A DNA stretch of 64,000 bases, from NCBI GenBank assembly GCA_016748015.1, contig JAAOMT010000617.1:314257-378256 (forward strand), written 5' to 3'. The stretch's first letter is position 1. The number at the start of each line of letters is the position of its first letter. Origin of the DNA: Geosiphon pyriformis. Taxonomy: Eukaryota > Glomeromycota > Glomeromycetes > Archaeosporales > Geosiphonaceae. Position numbers and translations under genes: made by a program. Below the pieces are notes generated by a model. The model saw only the letters and a list, made by a program, of their open reading frames with translations. It searched no databases and had not been told where the DNA came from. Shown here piece after piece: positions 11,266-24,100 of the stretch.

Positions 11266-11629
11266 CCAGATTTTATGACTCCCACAACCAATTACTATTT
11301 CACTCTTTGAAGAACATCTGGAAATCTACACCTGCCTAAAGTCAACAACTACACAACAAATTTTTGAATCCAACAAACAAGTCTGCTTGGAACATAATAT
11401 CTCAATCCCAAACATTTATATTCCAAAAGGAACAAAGAAAGTCTGAGTTACTTTTTATAATCCCAACAATTATCTCATAGTTTTATTAAATAACTTAGAA
11501 ATTAGAGTCATTCACAGTAATATCTTTCAACAAGAATTACCCCAAACAGTTCCCAATTTTTCAGAAATCATTGAACATTCACTACCAAAAATCAACCCAA
11601 ATCCCAGTTCTGAAAACTACTATGTTGTC
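11266..11629 (+). other. Pol linker between dUTPase and RT
   Basis: This is still readable in the same frame with a few stops. It includes a segment (PNIYIPKGTKKV, then VTFYNPNNYLIVL, about 11407-11485) that looks like a beta-rich domain of unknown function. I do not recognise it. Confidence 0.45.
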
Positions 11630-13070
11630 ATGGAAAAACTATCTCGAATCAACATGGGACAACTTGAATCACAACAACAGAGCCAGCTCAAAGAGCTAAT
11701 TGCAGAATTTGCCAATATCTTTGCTGAAAACAACAATGACTTAGAAAAAACCGATTTGGTTCAACACCAAATCTATACAGGAGATGCCAAACCAAGGCGA
11801 CAACAAGTCTACTGAGTTGCTCCAGAAAGTCACCAATTTATCCGAAAAGAAGTGCAATAGATGCTTAACAATGGCCTTATTCAACCATTAATGAGTCCAT
11901 GAGCCTCACCTGTGGTCCTAGTTAAAAAAAAAATGGAAAGATATGATTTTGTGTTGATTATCAACAATTCAACAGTGTTACCATTGGAGATGTCTACCCT
12001 TTTTTTCGAATTGATGACATGTTGGATGTCCTTGGAAAGTCCAAATACTTTTCAATATTAGATTTAGAGAGCGAATACTGGCAAGTTGCCATGGATTCCA
12101 AAGATCGCCCCAAAACAGCATTCACCATGTAAGGAGGAAATTACAAGTTCAATGTAATGCCTTTCGGATTATGCAATGCACCAGCAACATTTCAAAGACT
12201 CATAGATGTTGTTTACAAAGGCCTCCTTTGGAAATCAGTAGTTGTTTATCTCGATGATACTGATGTTTATTCACCATCTTTTGAATTACACTTAAAACAT
12301 CTGTGAAAAGTTTTTCAATGATTACGAAAAGCAGGATTGAAACTAAACATTAAAAAATGCTACTTCGGAAAAACAAGTTTGGCCTTTCTTGGCCACATTG
12401 TGAGCAAAGATGGAATTAAACCAGACTCTAGAAAAATCAGCACTGTCAAGAACTTCAAGACTCCATAAAATACCACAGAATTGAGAGGATTTATTGGATT
12501 AGCTTCCTATTACCGAAAATTTATCAAAGGATTCTTAGAAATCGCAAAACCCCTCAACCAGCTTACTACTAAAAACATCAAATACAAATGGATGGAAAAA
12601 CACCAAAAAGCTTTTAAAATTCTCAAGGAAAAGCTGACAACAGCTCCAATTCTAGCCTACTCAGACTTCAGTAACCAATTTCGACTAGCTACAGATGCTT
12701 TTTACACTGCCTTTGGTGCTATTTTATTACAATTAGATAACAATAGAAATGAGCAAGTAATCGCTTATGCTAGTAGAACATTAAAACCAGCCAAGAAAAA
12801 CTACCCTGCCACAGAACTAGAAACAGCAGCTGTAGTTTGGGCCCTACACTACTTCAACCTTTATTTCAGATCTAAAAAATTCGATATTATCACTGATAAT
12901 ATTGGACTCAAATAACTTCAGAACAAAAACACTCAGCTAAATGCAAAACAAACCTGATGGACAGGATTTTTAGCCAACTACTGATATATTATATACCACA
13001 AACCAGAAAAACTCCACACCAATGTTGATTGTCTCTTAAGAATGAGGCAAGATTAGAATACAAAACCAAC
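11630..13070 (+). pseudogene. Reverse transcriptase and RNase H, Gypsy element 1
   Basis: The RT begins with the typical lead-in (LKELIAEFANIFAE, then SP-stop-ASPVVLV, where TGG became TGA). A frameshift sits in the A-run at about 11921. The fingers and palm follow, with FSILDLESEYWQVAM near 12050, a PFGLCNAPATFQ block near 12160 and the catalytic YLDD at 12247-12258. FLGHIVSKDGIKPD lies near 12390. The RNase H part has ATDAFYTAFGAILLQ (about 12690) and ends near 13060. CGA-to-TGA, CAA-to-TAA and TGG-to-TGA stops break the frame repeatedly, so no active enzyme can be made. Confidence 0.92.
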
Positions 13071-13269
13071 ACCCATTTGAATTAACAACAAAACAACAAA
13101 CAATGAACTCTGAAAATTACAACAATTTTAAACAATATTTGAAAATATTAACAATCCCAACAAGATGAAAAACATTGGTTACAACAACAAGCCAAATAAT
13201 ACTTCTTACACAACAACATTATTTATTATTGAAACTTCAGAAACCCAAACAGTTCACTTAGATTAATAC

Positions 13270-14476
13270 AAGAACATAAAAAAGAAACTATTTTATATAA
13301 CATATACTTAGACCCTTCATCAGCACACCTAGGAAAAGACAGCACCACCTAGAGAACACTAGAATATTATTTTTGGCCTCAAATGAGAAAAGACATTCAT
13401 GAATATGTTAAGTCTTGTGATAGTTGTCAAAGAAGAAAAGGAACTTGTCCTACAGAATCTTTAAACCCAATTAAAGTTGAACAGCCTTTTGACCGAGTTG
13501 GTATCAATTTAGTCAGACCACTCTTTATTACAAACCAAGGAAACTGTTATATTGTAGTAGCTGTAGACTATTTCACCAAATGGCCTAAAGCCAAAGCCAT
13601 TCAATGAGCAGATGCGAAATTAGTAGCAAACTTTATCTACAAAGACATTATTTGTAGACATGGATGTCCAATAGAACTTTTATCTGATCAAGAAACACAT
13701 TTTGTGAACAATTTAATCCAGGAAATTTGTGAACAATTTAATGTCAAGAGACCATTATCTTCACTCTATCATCCACAAACAAATAGACTTGTAGAATGTT
13801 TCAACAGAACATTGTGTGAATCATTAGCCAAAGTCTTAACCAATTTTGAGCAAGAATGGGATCTTTTTATTCCATCAGTGTTACTAGCATATAGAACACT
13901 AAAACAAGATACCACAAAACACACACTATTTGATTTAACTTATGAAAAGACAGCAACATTACCAATTAGTTTCACAGTGGAAACATACCCAGCACAACTA
14001 ATTGATAAAAACAATTTCCAGAAAACACTACAATGAAGAGCCTACACTCTACTTAGCACATTGGAAGGAAAACAATGAATAGCAGCCACCCATATTAAAC
14101 ACTTCCAAGCTCAACAAAAAGAATGACATGATGACAAATTGCCTCCAGTTACCAATGGATTTAAAATCGAAAACAAAGTTCTCTTATACAAAACTAAAGC
14201 TGAAAAACAATGAAGTGAAAAATTTGAAAATAAATGGAATGGACCATTCTTTATCCATGAAATCCTAGGCAATAGATCATACAAGCTAAGACTTGATGAC
14301 AAAATCCTAGCAAAAGTTGCACATGGAGATCATTTGAAACACTATAATTCCAGAAACAATCCTGAACTATTAATTCCACAAATTGATATACATTCCCCTT
14401 TAATCAATCCTGAAGATATTGCCCAAAATTTAGAACCAATAGTTGTCATTGAACAATCTTCCAACTTAAACACTTA
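13270..14476 (+). pseudogene. Integrase, Gypsy element 1
   Basis: The N-terminal HHCC zinc-binding part ends in SCDSCQRRKG (about 13412-13440). The catalytic core has VGINLVRPL near 13500 (first acidic residue changed to Asn), LLSDQETHF near 13680 (second Asp kept) and YHPQTNRLVECFNRT near 13770 (Glu kept). The C-terminal chromatin-targeting-type module shows KWNGPFFIHEIL near 14235. The frame ends at a TAA at 14474-14476, and stops at 13605, 14034 and elsewhere interrupt it. Confidence 0.92.
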
Positions 14477-14599
14477 ATTTAAATTTATTATTATAGTTAT
14501 CTCCTTATAATTTAGAAACAATCTCACAAAAACAAAACAAAAATAACATAAAAACCCATACACCAAAAATAATTTTCTTTTATTTTCAAATCTCTTATA

Positions 14600-15319
14600 A
14601 TGACTATTTCTCAAAACATTCAACAATTATCCCAAAAACTAATATTAGGTTTAAAAACAATACCTGAATTATCCATTACTGTTACTGGAAACCACATTAA
14701 TTATACCCAAACAGAAGTAGTTACAAATTTAGTCCCAAATGCACAAAAATATCACCTGTATAAGAAGAACACAAGAAGTTATTCTGGAATTCACCTGCCA
14801 GAACTTTTAAAGCTTGCTTTAAGAGAAAACTTAATACTCACTCCTATTAGTATTCCACCAAATGCTACTATTTAACAAAAACTTTAACTGTGTCTTAATG
14901 AAGAAAACTACGACTATACTCCAATATATAAATATTTCTACATTGGAAAAACACTTCACGAACAAAAACAGGAGCTTATAGCAGCAAACCTCACAAAAGA
15001 AGCTATTCAGAAACAACTCCACAACGAATTCAAGACAACAGCTGGACCTACAAACAGTCATTATAAACTAAGAGCTGTTCTTAGACTTTATAACCTATTC
15101 TACACCTGTGAAAACGTCCTACAAAACCCAATTTTATAGTCTTTGAAGATTCAATACATTGGAAAGCTCACAGAACTGAAATTTCAACAATTTTCAGACC
15201 AAATTTCTTCAATAATTTTGGACTATTATCTGGAAATTACAGACAGTACTTGGACTTTAATGGAGCTCAGTCTTGAGGAGGAGGTTATGTTACCAGACGA
15301 AATTAAAGATATTGTTTAG
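14600..15319 (+). pseudogene. Third ORF of Gypsy element 1 (unknown function)
   Basis: An ATG at 14600 opens a single frame of 240 codons, broken only by two TAA and one TAG (14873, 14885, 15137), all explainable as former Gln codons. It starts MTISQNIQQLSQKLILGL. It runs through the polypurine tract, which codes for the Glu run in SLEEEV, and 31 bases into the 3' LTR before TAG at 15317-15319. I see no signal peptide, membrane segment or known domain. It looks helical and hydrophilic. Element 2 has an ORF in the same place. An env-like position is not evidence of an envelope protein here. Confidence 0.6.
15275..15284 (+). other. Polypurine tract, Gypsy element 1
   Basis: gaggaggagg lies just upstream of the 3' LTR start (tgttaccagac at 15288) and would prime plus-strand DNA synthesis. 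Confidence 0.75.
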
Positions 15320-17274
15320 CATGAAATTACCCTTATAAATTTTATCATTAATTAGTATATATTATTGTTTCAAATTATCACTTATTACATTAGCAAAATA
15401 TCCGAAATATTATTTAATTAATAACCCAATTTGTACATAACACAAATGTAACCTAATTGTGATGATTAATCATGCAATACTCCGAACTATGTAATATTCA
15501 AAAAGTTTGCCAAAATTTGTAAGAAATTTGCCGAAATAATTGATAGTTCACCGAAATATCTAATAATTTGCAGAAATAACTTGTAGTTCACTGATGTTAC
15601 CAGAGGTTTTTGGTCTCTTTTCTTAAATATTGGTAATGTTAATTTGCTGTGAATTCACGTTTTCAGGAAGTAGTTAAACCTCCAATAACTGAATTTATCT
15701 TCAAATTATCTCCTATAATTTGAACTGCTGGACTTATAAGTGGAATGGCCAATTCCTTGCCACTTACTTTATGTAGTTACATTGTAATAAATGTCAACTC
15801 TTTCCCAGGAATTGCTCGTCTGGAAGCTCACTAAAAATGTGTAGTTACTTTGCTGTAAAAGTCAACTCTTCTACAGGAATCTTGTCTGTAAGCTACCCTA
15901 ATGATTGTAATAAGAAAAGAAAAGAAAAATAAAAGAAATGTAAAAGAAATAGAATTTTGTCAAGAGGAACGTTTTCTATCCAGGCCTGGAGTCACTAACA
16001 GTTTACTGAAATTGGTAGCTAATCAATTTCGAAATGTTAGTTGGTTTTTGGGGATTTTCCAAGGGCAATAATTAAAGAATTTGGTTTTTCAAATTATTTG
16101 GTATTTATTTCTTTTTGTGTGTGTAGAAATGGTTCTAAGTAATAAATCTAAAGTAAGATACATTTTCCAGAAGAGAAAAGCTCTTCTTTTATACAACTTG
16201 TTGTAGTACTAGTTTATGAACTTGCACTTTTTTCTTTTTGCCCAAATTCCGGCAAACTAAAGATACATTTTGATGAACTACAAGTTATTTCGCTGAACTA
16301 TTGATTAATTTGGGTGAACTATTCATAATTTCAGCGAATTTCTTATAAATTTCAGCAAATTTCTGTAAATTTCGGCAAATTTTTAAATGTTACAGAGTTC
16401 AAGGTATTGTGTAATTTGATCATCTTACTTTCTGTTATACTAATTAGATTATTTTAATTGAATCGTGATATGTGATAATTGATTAAATAATAACTGATAA
16501 TTTGAAATGATATTAATATACTAATGAATTATAGGAATTATAAGGGTAATTTCATGCTAATTTAATAGCTAAAATTCTACTGGTAACACCGAAATGTATT
16601 TTTAGTTCAGCAAAATTATAGAAAATAGCAAAATTCAAGTTCATAGAATAGTGTTATGACAAGTTGTATAAAAGAAGAGCTTCTCTCATCAAAAAAATGT
16701 ATCTTACTCTAAATTTATCACTTGAAATTATTCCTACATACACAAAAAAAAATAAATATCAAATAATTCAAAAAAAAACCAAATTCTTTAATTATTGCAC
16801 TTGGAAAATCCCCAAAACCCAACTAACGCTTTAAAATTAATTAGATACCAATTTTAGTAAACTATTAGTGATTTCAGGCCTGGATAGAAAACGTTTCCCT
16901 TGACAGAATTCTATTTCTTTTACATTTTTTATTTTTATTTTCTTTCTTTTATTTTCTTATCATAATTATTAGGGTAGTCTACAGACAAGATTCCTGTAGA
17001 AGAGTTGATTTTCACAGCAAAGTAACTACACATTTTAGTGAGCTTCCAAATGAGCAATTCCTAGGAAAGAGTTAATATTTACTACAACGTAACTACACAA
17101 AGCAACTGGCATGGAATTGGCCATTCCACTTATAAGCCCAGCAGTTCAAATTATAGGAGATAATTTGAAGATAAATTCAGTTACTGGAGGTTCAACCACA
17201 TCCAGAAAACGTAAATTCACAGCAAACAGGCATCAATAATATTACAGAAAAGAGACCAAAAACCTCCAGTAACA
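15288..17274 (+). repeat. 3' LTR of Gypsy element 1, split by a nested LTR
   Basis: The halves 15288-15594 and 16589-17274 together match the 5' LTR. The junction sequence in the 5' LTR (ttcaccgaaatg) is interrupted here by the nested copy. The terminal bases are ccagtaaca at 17266-17274, followed by the duplicated CCAG. Confidence 0.9.
15595..16588 (-). mobile_element. Reversed solo LTR nested in the 3' LTR
   Basis: A 994-bp LTR of the same family in opposite orientation, bounded by tgttaccag and ctggtaaca. It is flanked by ctga (15591-15594) and ccga (16589-16592), a 4-bp target duplication with one C-to-T change. No internal region is present, so the element was probably lost by LTR-LTR recombination. 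It is diverged from the surrounding LTR and so may come from another subfamily. Confidence 0.9.
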
Positions 17275-18780
17275 CCAGCCACTTAAGCTGATCAGAACAA
17301 TACTATACAACTATATAAATTAAAACTAAGCTACCAATGTCCAAAAAAAACAAACAAGATTTGCAAAAACCAAAATACACATCAAAGACCTTAATAATAC
17401 CAAGCAATTTGACCACACTAGCAAAACATCTCAAAGCCAAACCAGATACTAATATGAAAGCCAAACCATCTAGAGGAATCAGTTCACTTCTCTTCAAACA
17501 TGCACAATGCTTAGCATAGACCAACCAGATGTTATCTTTATAACCAAGACTAAGAGAATACACAAAATTAACAATTTTCAATCTATCAACTTTGAGATTA
17601 TAGAAGATAGAAACAGTTTCATTAAACCAACCATTAAAAACAAAGCCCTTATAAAAAGCTGTAGACACAGAGGAATTAGAAACACAAGATGCCAACAACT
17701 GTAATACACTTGAAAAATGATGAAAGAAACCAGAAAGTGTTTTCCAAAAAGCCACATAGGAGTTTAATATATTATGATAAGCAAAGATATTGACCTCATA
17801 AGAGAAAACATGATCTGACAACTCCACTTCACCACAGTATAAACACAACACACTAGGGTAATGTCTATTATAAAGGCACTTCTGAACAGTAACAGACAGC
17901 TGATAGTACAAAGCTTTTATAAAATAGATATATGCATTAGCCAAAAACTTACTAGTAAAACTAGCAGCCATATGCAAATCAGAATGTTATACCAATAATA
18001 AGCTGAGCCAATCAACATCTGAAAGCAAACTGTCTGCCAAAAACTTTAAACTAAAACCAATCTTCCAATGCACTTGACAAATAAAATGAAAAATATCATA
18101 AACAAAGTGTCTAGAATTGTCAGAAACAACACTATCATCAGTCACTATAAAGTGTTCATCCAAGTAAAAAAGAAGATACCAGCCAGAAAAAGAAGTGGCA
18201 TCAGTTATTGTATTAACATGCTTATTCCCCAAAATGCCAGAGTAACCTTTTACTTTATGTTAGCCAACTCTCAAATTCTTACTATGAATAATGTTCACAA
18301 TATACTGGTGCTTAACCCAACACTAATTATGAAAATCAGGGCTTATCAGACTCAATTCTGACTTATAAGCATCTAAAGCAGATTGACTATCCAAAAACAA
18401 GTTAACAGAACTAAATAGGAAAACACACTCTAAAGCCAATATAATAGTCTGCAATTCCACCAAAGTAGATAATATTAAACCTAACACATCAACACCCAAA
18501 CCCAAATTAATGTCCTCGAAAAAAACTGCAGCATCAGCCCTTCTATTAACTATGTTCAGATCCTTTAAAGACCCATCTGTATAAACAGACAAACTGCCAG
18601 AAACAACTTGAAAAAGACAATCATGAACAGATATAAAATTACAAGAATCAAAAATGTTTAAAAGACCAACACCATCCAAAACAGTAGGAAAAGTAGGAGA
18701 AGAAACCATGCTTTTGAAAATGCATTTTATAATATATATAAACAAAAAAATAATGTTTTATTTAAAAAAACTTATTAAAA
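17275..18780 (-). pseudogene. LINE ORF2 C-terminal half (RNase H and Cys/His domain)
   Basis: On the minus strand an RNase H-like segment (18745-18323) contains VYTDGSLKDL and, 50-80 residues later, VELQTIILALE and LDSQSALD, the D-E-D pattern of RNase H. A second open part (17977-17303) carries CLYCGEVELSDHVF, a zinc-binding-like motif, and the family's C-terminal end (KLLGIIKVFDVYFGF). Both are parts of one ORF2; the N-terminal endonuclease and RT are missing. The 3' UTR continues at 6369-6262 on the far side of Gypsy element 1. Confidence 0.85.
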
Positions 18781-21700
18781 TAATTTTTAGATATTTTTAA
18801 AGTAAAAATAAGAAAATAAAAATTATAAAATAATATAAATTTATTAAAATTAATTATATTTTATTTTATAAGAATATATTTTTTCTTAAATTATTTATAA
18901 TAGTAATTTTAATATTATTTTTGTTTAGTAAATTAATTTAACAAAATAAAAAATTATAACTAAAAATTATTAGTTTAAAATATTAATAAATAAATACAAG
19001 TGATATTTATTATTAACTAAAAATTAATTAAAATAACAATTTAAATTTATATATAAAATATAAAAAATAATTTTGGTTTTAAAATATATTTTACAATTTA
19101 ACAAAGTTTTAATAAATTTAAATAGTTAAACTATTTTAAATATTTAAATTTTTGAGATTTTTTAAATCTTATTCAATTTTTGCAATTATTGTTAATTAAA
19201 AAAAACATATTATAAATATTATAAAAAACAAAAATTATTTTAAAATTTATAAAAATAAATATTCAGATAAACTTATTAAAAACATAGCTGAATTATTGTT
19301 TTTTTATCTGTTTTAATTTGTAAATAATATATTAAAAATAAGAATATAATTGTATTTAATAATATATAGTATTTTATTTACAATATTTATTACACAATTT
19401 ATTATATATATTAAAAAACTGGCTTTAATTTTAATATTAATAATAATAATATAATTAAAAATATTAATTGAATTTATATTTTTATAATTTAGTATTTAGA
19501 TTTTTATATAGCTTTTAATTTTATAAACAAAGTTTTAACCAGTTTGCTATTTATATAATATAAATAATTCACAAAAAATTACTAATTATTATTAAAAAAT
19601 AGTTATATAATAGTTTTTATCTTAATATTTAATATTTATATTATAATAAAATTGAATTTTTAAATTATTTATTTATTTATGCATTTAATAATATTAACTA
19701 TATAGATTTGGTATTTATTAATACTAAGTTTTAATATTTAAAATATATATTTTATTATATTTTATTTTATAACTATTGTTTAATTATTTAGTTAATACTA
19801 ATTTGTATATAGTTTTATATAAAAACATCATATTTAAGAATTGATTTAATAAAACTTTTTTAGTTTTTGATAATATTAGAGTAATAATTGCTAAATTAAT
19901 CAAATTTATTTGTAATATAATAATTAAGTATTAAAATAAATATAATTAATTAAATTTAAATATAAAACTATTTTTAAGAAAAAAAATTAATTATATTTTA
20001 ATGTTTTTATTTTTTTTAAGTTTTTTAAAGATAATATAATTAAATTATTAAATATAATTAAGATTTTTGAAAAAAGTTTTAAAACATATATATATTGTGT
20101 TTTTTTAATTTAAACAATAATATTATAGTAAAAATAAATATATAATATAGTCTTAATTAATTTAAGTAACTAATTATATATAGTTAATACATAAACTATA
20201 TTTAATTTAAAATATGTAATTTTTGTATTATAATTAATAGCAATTAGATTTTATTTATAAAATTTAATAAAAAATAATAATTTTAACTTAAAAATTTTTA
20301 TTTTATTTTTAATATTTTTTTATTAATACAAAATATTTTATAATAATTTAATAATAATATTTTTTTATTCAGCTTAATAAGTATAATTTAATTATTATTT
20401 AATATAATATAGCAATTAAGTATTTTAAATTAGATATAATTTATGTATTTTTTATATATAATTATATTAAAAAAAATATTTTTATTAATTTGTAAAAAAC
20501 ATTTATTATAATCTTAAATCAAAATATAAAATATAATTTTTTTAATATTTAGTATTTTATTATATTTTTAAATAAAATCAAAAAATTATTATTAATAGAT
20601 AATAAACTATTTTTTTAACATAATTTTAAGTTTAAAATTAAACAAACAAAATTTCTTTTTATGTTTAATTACAAAATTATAAACAAAATTTACTAATTAT
20701 ATTAATATGTTTTTAATATTATCAGAAGTTAATATAGTTTTTATAATTTAATTTTTAAACAGAAAGTTTTAATATAATACAAATTAATATTACTAAAAAT
20801 TAAAACACTTTAGACAAATCTATATTAATATTGTTAATAATTATCAAATAAATATATTTTTATTTAACAAATTTTAATGAGCAGTTAAATTTAAACTGTA
20901 AATAAAACTATAATCTAAAATTTTTATCTTATTATATTTAATATATAATATATATATTTTTTATTATATTTAATAAATAAGATTTAAATATTATCTAATA
21001 TAATATATTAAACTAAATATTTTAAACTAATTATAAATCATATATTTACTATATATAACTAATTACTTAGACTAATTAAAACAACACTATGTTTTTACAT
21101 ATATAGAAATTATATTTTTAATATTTAAAAAAAATAAATACAATTTGTGTATACTAAAACTAATTCTAAAAGTCTTAGTAATTTCAAGCAGCTTAATTAT
21201 ATTATTAAATAGCATAAACAATAGATCAGTAATAATTATTAATATAGATTTATTATAGAAAATCAGATTACACTTTTTTATAAAAACTTAGTATTTAAAA
21301 CAAACAAACCAAATATTATTCTTATGAGCCAATTCAAAATTATATACAAAGTTTATAACCTTATAACTAACAATTTTAGCATTTTTAAAAACCGAAAAAA
21401 ACTTATAGAATCAATTTTTAAAGACAATTTTTTATACATAAAATAGAATATATAACAATATTAAAAAATACAAAGAAAATAATTGAAATATAGATAGTAA
21501 TAACTTGTACAGATTAAATAATATTTTTTAAATAACTACATAAATATTTAATAGTTTTTTATAAATTTTAACATCTATTTTACAAAAAAAATGTGGTTTA
21601 AAAATTCAATTTTTTTACAATATAAACACAAAATATTATAATAATACTTATTATACAAATATTTATAAACAGTCACTAATAGTTTCTAATATAATATTTT

Positions 21701-21900
21701 TATAAAATAAAAACATATTTTAGTTGTGATCTTGCTTATAAACTCAATTATCATGTAAAAATTAGAGTATTAAACCAGTAACAATCAAATTTAAACCATA
21801 TTTCCAAATTAATTTTATTATTAGTCTTAATAAATTATTTTTTTATATAAGTCAAAAATACTATATTTAAGAATAAAATAGTTTTAACTAAAATATTAGC
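18781..21900. other. AT desert
   Basis: About 3.1 kb of nearly pure A/T with almost no CpG and no ORF of note. It is probably old transposon DNA eroded beyond recognition; nothing specific could be identified. Confidence 0.6.
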
Positions 21901-22039
21901 TCTTTTATTGTCCAAAATGTTTGAATAATTTTTGATTTTATGTTAATTAATATTTGAATTTTTTTGATAATATTTACAATATATTATTACTTAATTTAAC
22001 AATAATTATAAAAATCTGATACTATTCAAAACCAATTTT

Positions 22040-24100
22040 GAATAGTATATATCCAAAGCAGTTTAACTGTCAAAAATTATTTCAATTATACAAAAAAAAA
22101 GAATACATTTTAAAACTAATACAATAATCTGCAGCTTAACTATTATAGAAAAAACTAACCCAAATATCCTAACAACTAAACTCAAATTTAAATTCTCAAA
22201 AAAAACTATAACACCAGTTCTTATATTAGTAATATTCAAATCACTTAGAAAATCATCAGTAAAAATAGAAAAACAGACTATACCAATACTAATAAGTCGA
22301 TTATAAATTAAACTAAACTTACATAAATCAAAAATATTCAAAAATTAAGAACTAACAACCAAAAACAATTTATTATAATAAGAAGTTAAGTTATTTAAAA
22401 ACCAAATAACTAATACAAACCAACCAAAAACAAAGTTTAAAAAGTTTATTTTCTTTTAGTATTTAAAATTTTTTAGTAAAAAACACTATTTTTTTTATTA
22501 TATAATTGTTTAATAAAAACAATCCTAAACTGTTTAAATAAGGAGAATATTTTAAAATAAACTGAATTATTTAAAAATTATTAATATCAAAGTTTTATTT
22601 TAAATTAAAATTTTTAACATAAAGAATTAACTAATGATAAATTATAATTACAAAAAATATAAACTATATTAGCCAAGAAATTATTTGCTAAATTGATTTT
22701 AATATAAACTTAAAAATACAAAAGATAATAAAAAAACCAGCTTAAAATCTATAAGTCAAGAGATATATAATTAAACAACTGGCTTAAAATACTATAAACA
22801 TTAAAAAAACTTAGTTCAAAAGCCAATTTATATTTAATTTATATTTGTTTTAAAGTTTTCAAACTATATAAAGAAAAATATTAAATTATATTACTTAAAA
22901 AGTCCAAAAAAAAACCAAATTTTAATTTCAAACTTTTATAGATTAAAGTATTTTATTTATTACATATATTATTAAAAACAAAATTAAATTGGATTCTATA
23001 ATTAATAATAGAATAAAGCACTACTAAAACTAAATACAAAAATTACTTAAAAAAAATAGTTTTTTTAATATTTTGTTAACAAAAAATTTAATATTTAAAT
23101 AAGTTTTTATTAAGCTAAGCTTTAATATATTTTTTATTAATAGAAAAATGCCTAAATATTTGTAAGTTTTCTTTTTTTTAGTAATTATAATTAACAAATT
23201 ATTAATTAATAAAAAAAAATTCACAATTTTATAATTAATCAAATAACTATTGTTTTATTATTATTGATCTAAAAAAACTTATTTATAATATTTAAAATAT
23301 ACTAAGTTATGACTTAATTATTGTCTACTTAAATTGTATTATTAATAAATATACTAACAGTAAAAAAAAATATTAGACTTATTTAACTCTTAACATATTT
23401 TGTTTTAATTACAAATTTAAAATCAATCTTATATTTACACACATATTCCTATTTTTTGACTTTATACAAAAGAGATTTATAAAAAATACACTTAAGAAAA
23501 GAGAAAAAAACTTTATTTTAATTTAATTTATTATGTATATAATAGCTATTTGTTAAGCCAAAATCAATTATAACTTGATTAATCTAATTATTGTAAATAC
23601 TACCAAAAACTTAACAAATCTGTTACATATTTTAACTTAATTTAAACTGTTTTTTAAGTGTTTTTAATTTATTAAATTATATATTTTATGTATATTTTAT
23701 AAAATTAACCACAATTTATAAATTTTTTTTCAAAATATTCTTTAATATTAAACCAATTACAAAAATCAAAAATTGTGTAGTTATATTCTTTAATATTAAG
23801 AAATTATCTTTATAAAAAATATTATATGTACTGCAAACTAAAAAAATTTTGTTAAACAAAATTTGGAATGAATTTTCTAAATAGTTTCAATTAGAGCAAT
23901 AAATCTGATGTTAATTAAAACTTTTTTTTACTTATATAACTTAAAAATTATTAATATTCAAGATTTTTTTCAAGATTAAAGAACTAATTTATTTATTAAA
24001 AAAATTTAACAACAAATTTAAACCTAAAAAATCACAATATTTTCAAAATTTATTTGATATTTTAAACAAACTAAAAGTCTTTTATTTGACAGCTCTATTA
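22040..24100 (-). pseudogene. Very old LINE remnant
   Basis: Two pieces are still recognisable by comparison with better copies. 22341-22063 (minus) reads like the RNase H region (FTDDFLSDLN, then VKLQIIVLVLK). 23242-23030 (minus) reads like the RT C-terminal part seen at 30008-29811 (YLGIFLLIKNILKLSLIKTY against YLGIYLAIEGLFKPSLTKTY). The rest is eroded to A/T. Boundaries are approximate. Confidence 0.7.

Larger units (their letters stand above)
6370..17274 (+). mobile_element. Gypsy element 1 (dUTPase-bearing Ty3/Gypsy retrotransposon)
   Basis: A full-length but mutated LTR retrotransposon inserted into a minus-strand LINE. Order: 5' LTR, PBS, gag, protease, Cys-rich segment, dUTPase, RT, RNase H, integrase with a GPF-type C-terminus, third ORF, PPT, 3' LTR. 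The RT-before-integrase order places it in Ty3/Gypsy. It is flanked by the 4-bp duplication CCAG. The LTR tips form a 9-bp inverted repeat (TGTTACCAG/CTGGTAACA). The 3' LTR is split by a reversed LTR of the same family. Stops are mostly C-to-T or G-to-A type, and a few frameshifts are present (near 8405, in the A-run at 11921, between RNase H and integrase). Gag and protease share one frame, so ancestral gag-pol was probably a single ORF. Confidence 0.95.

Noticed and set aside
11813-14036. TGA as a recoded tryptophan or arginine codon (alternative genetic code)
   Set aside because: TGA sits at Trp in some places and Arg in others, and TAA and TAG also interrupt the same ORFs at Gln positions. 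The intact 7TM gene uses TGG for Trp and no internal TGA. Mutation explains it better.
14600-15319. Envelope gene in element 1
   Set aside because: Position after pol only; no signal peptide, furin-like site, or membrane segment is visible.
18068-18361. 97-codon plus-strand frame
   Set aside because: Shadow of the minus-strand LINE ORF2.
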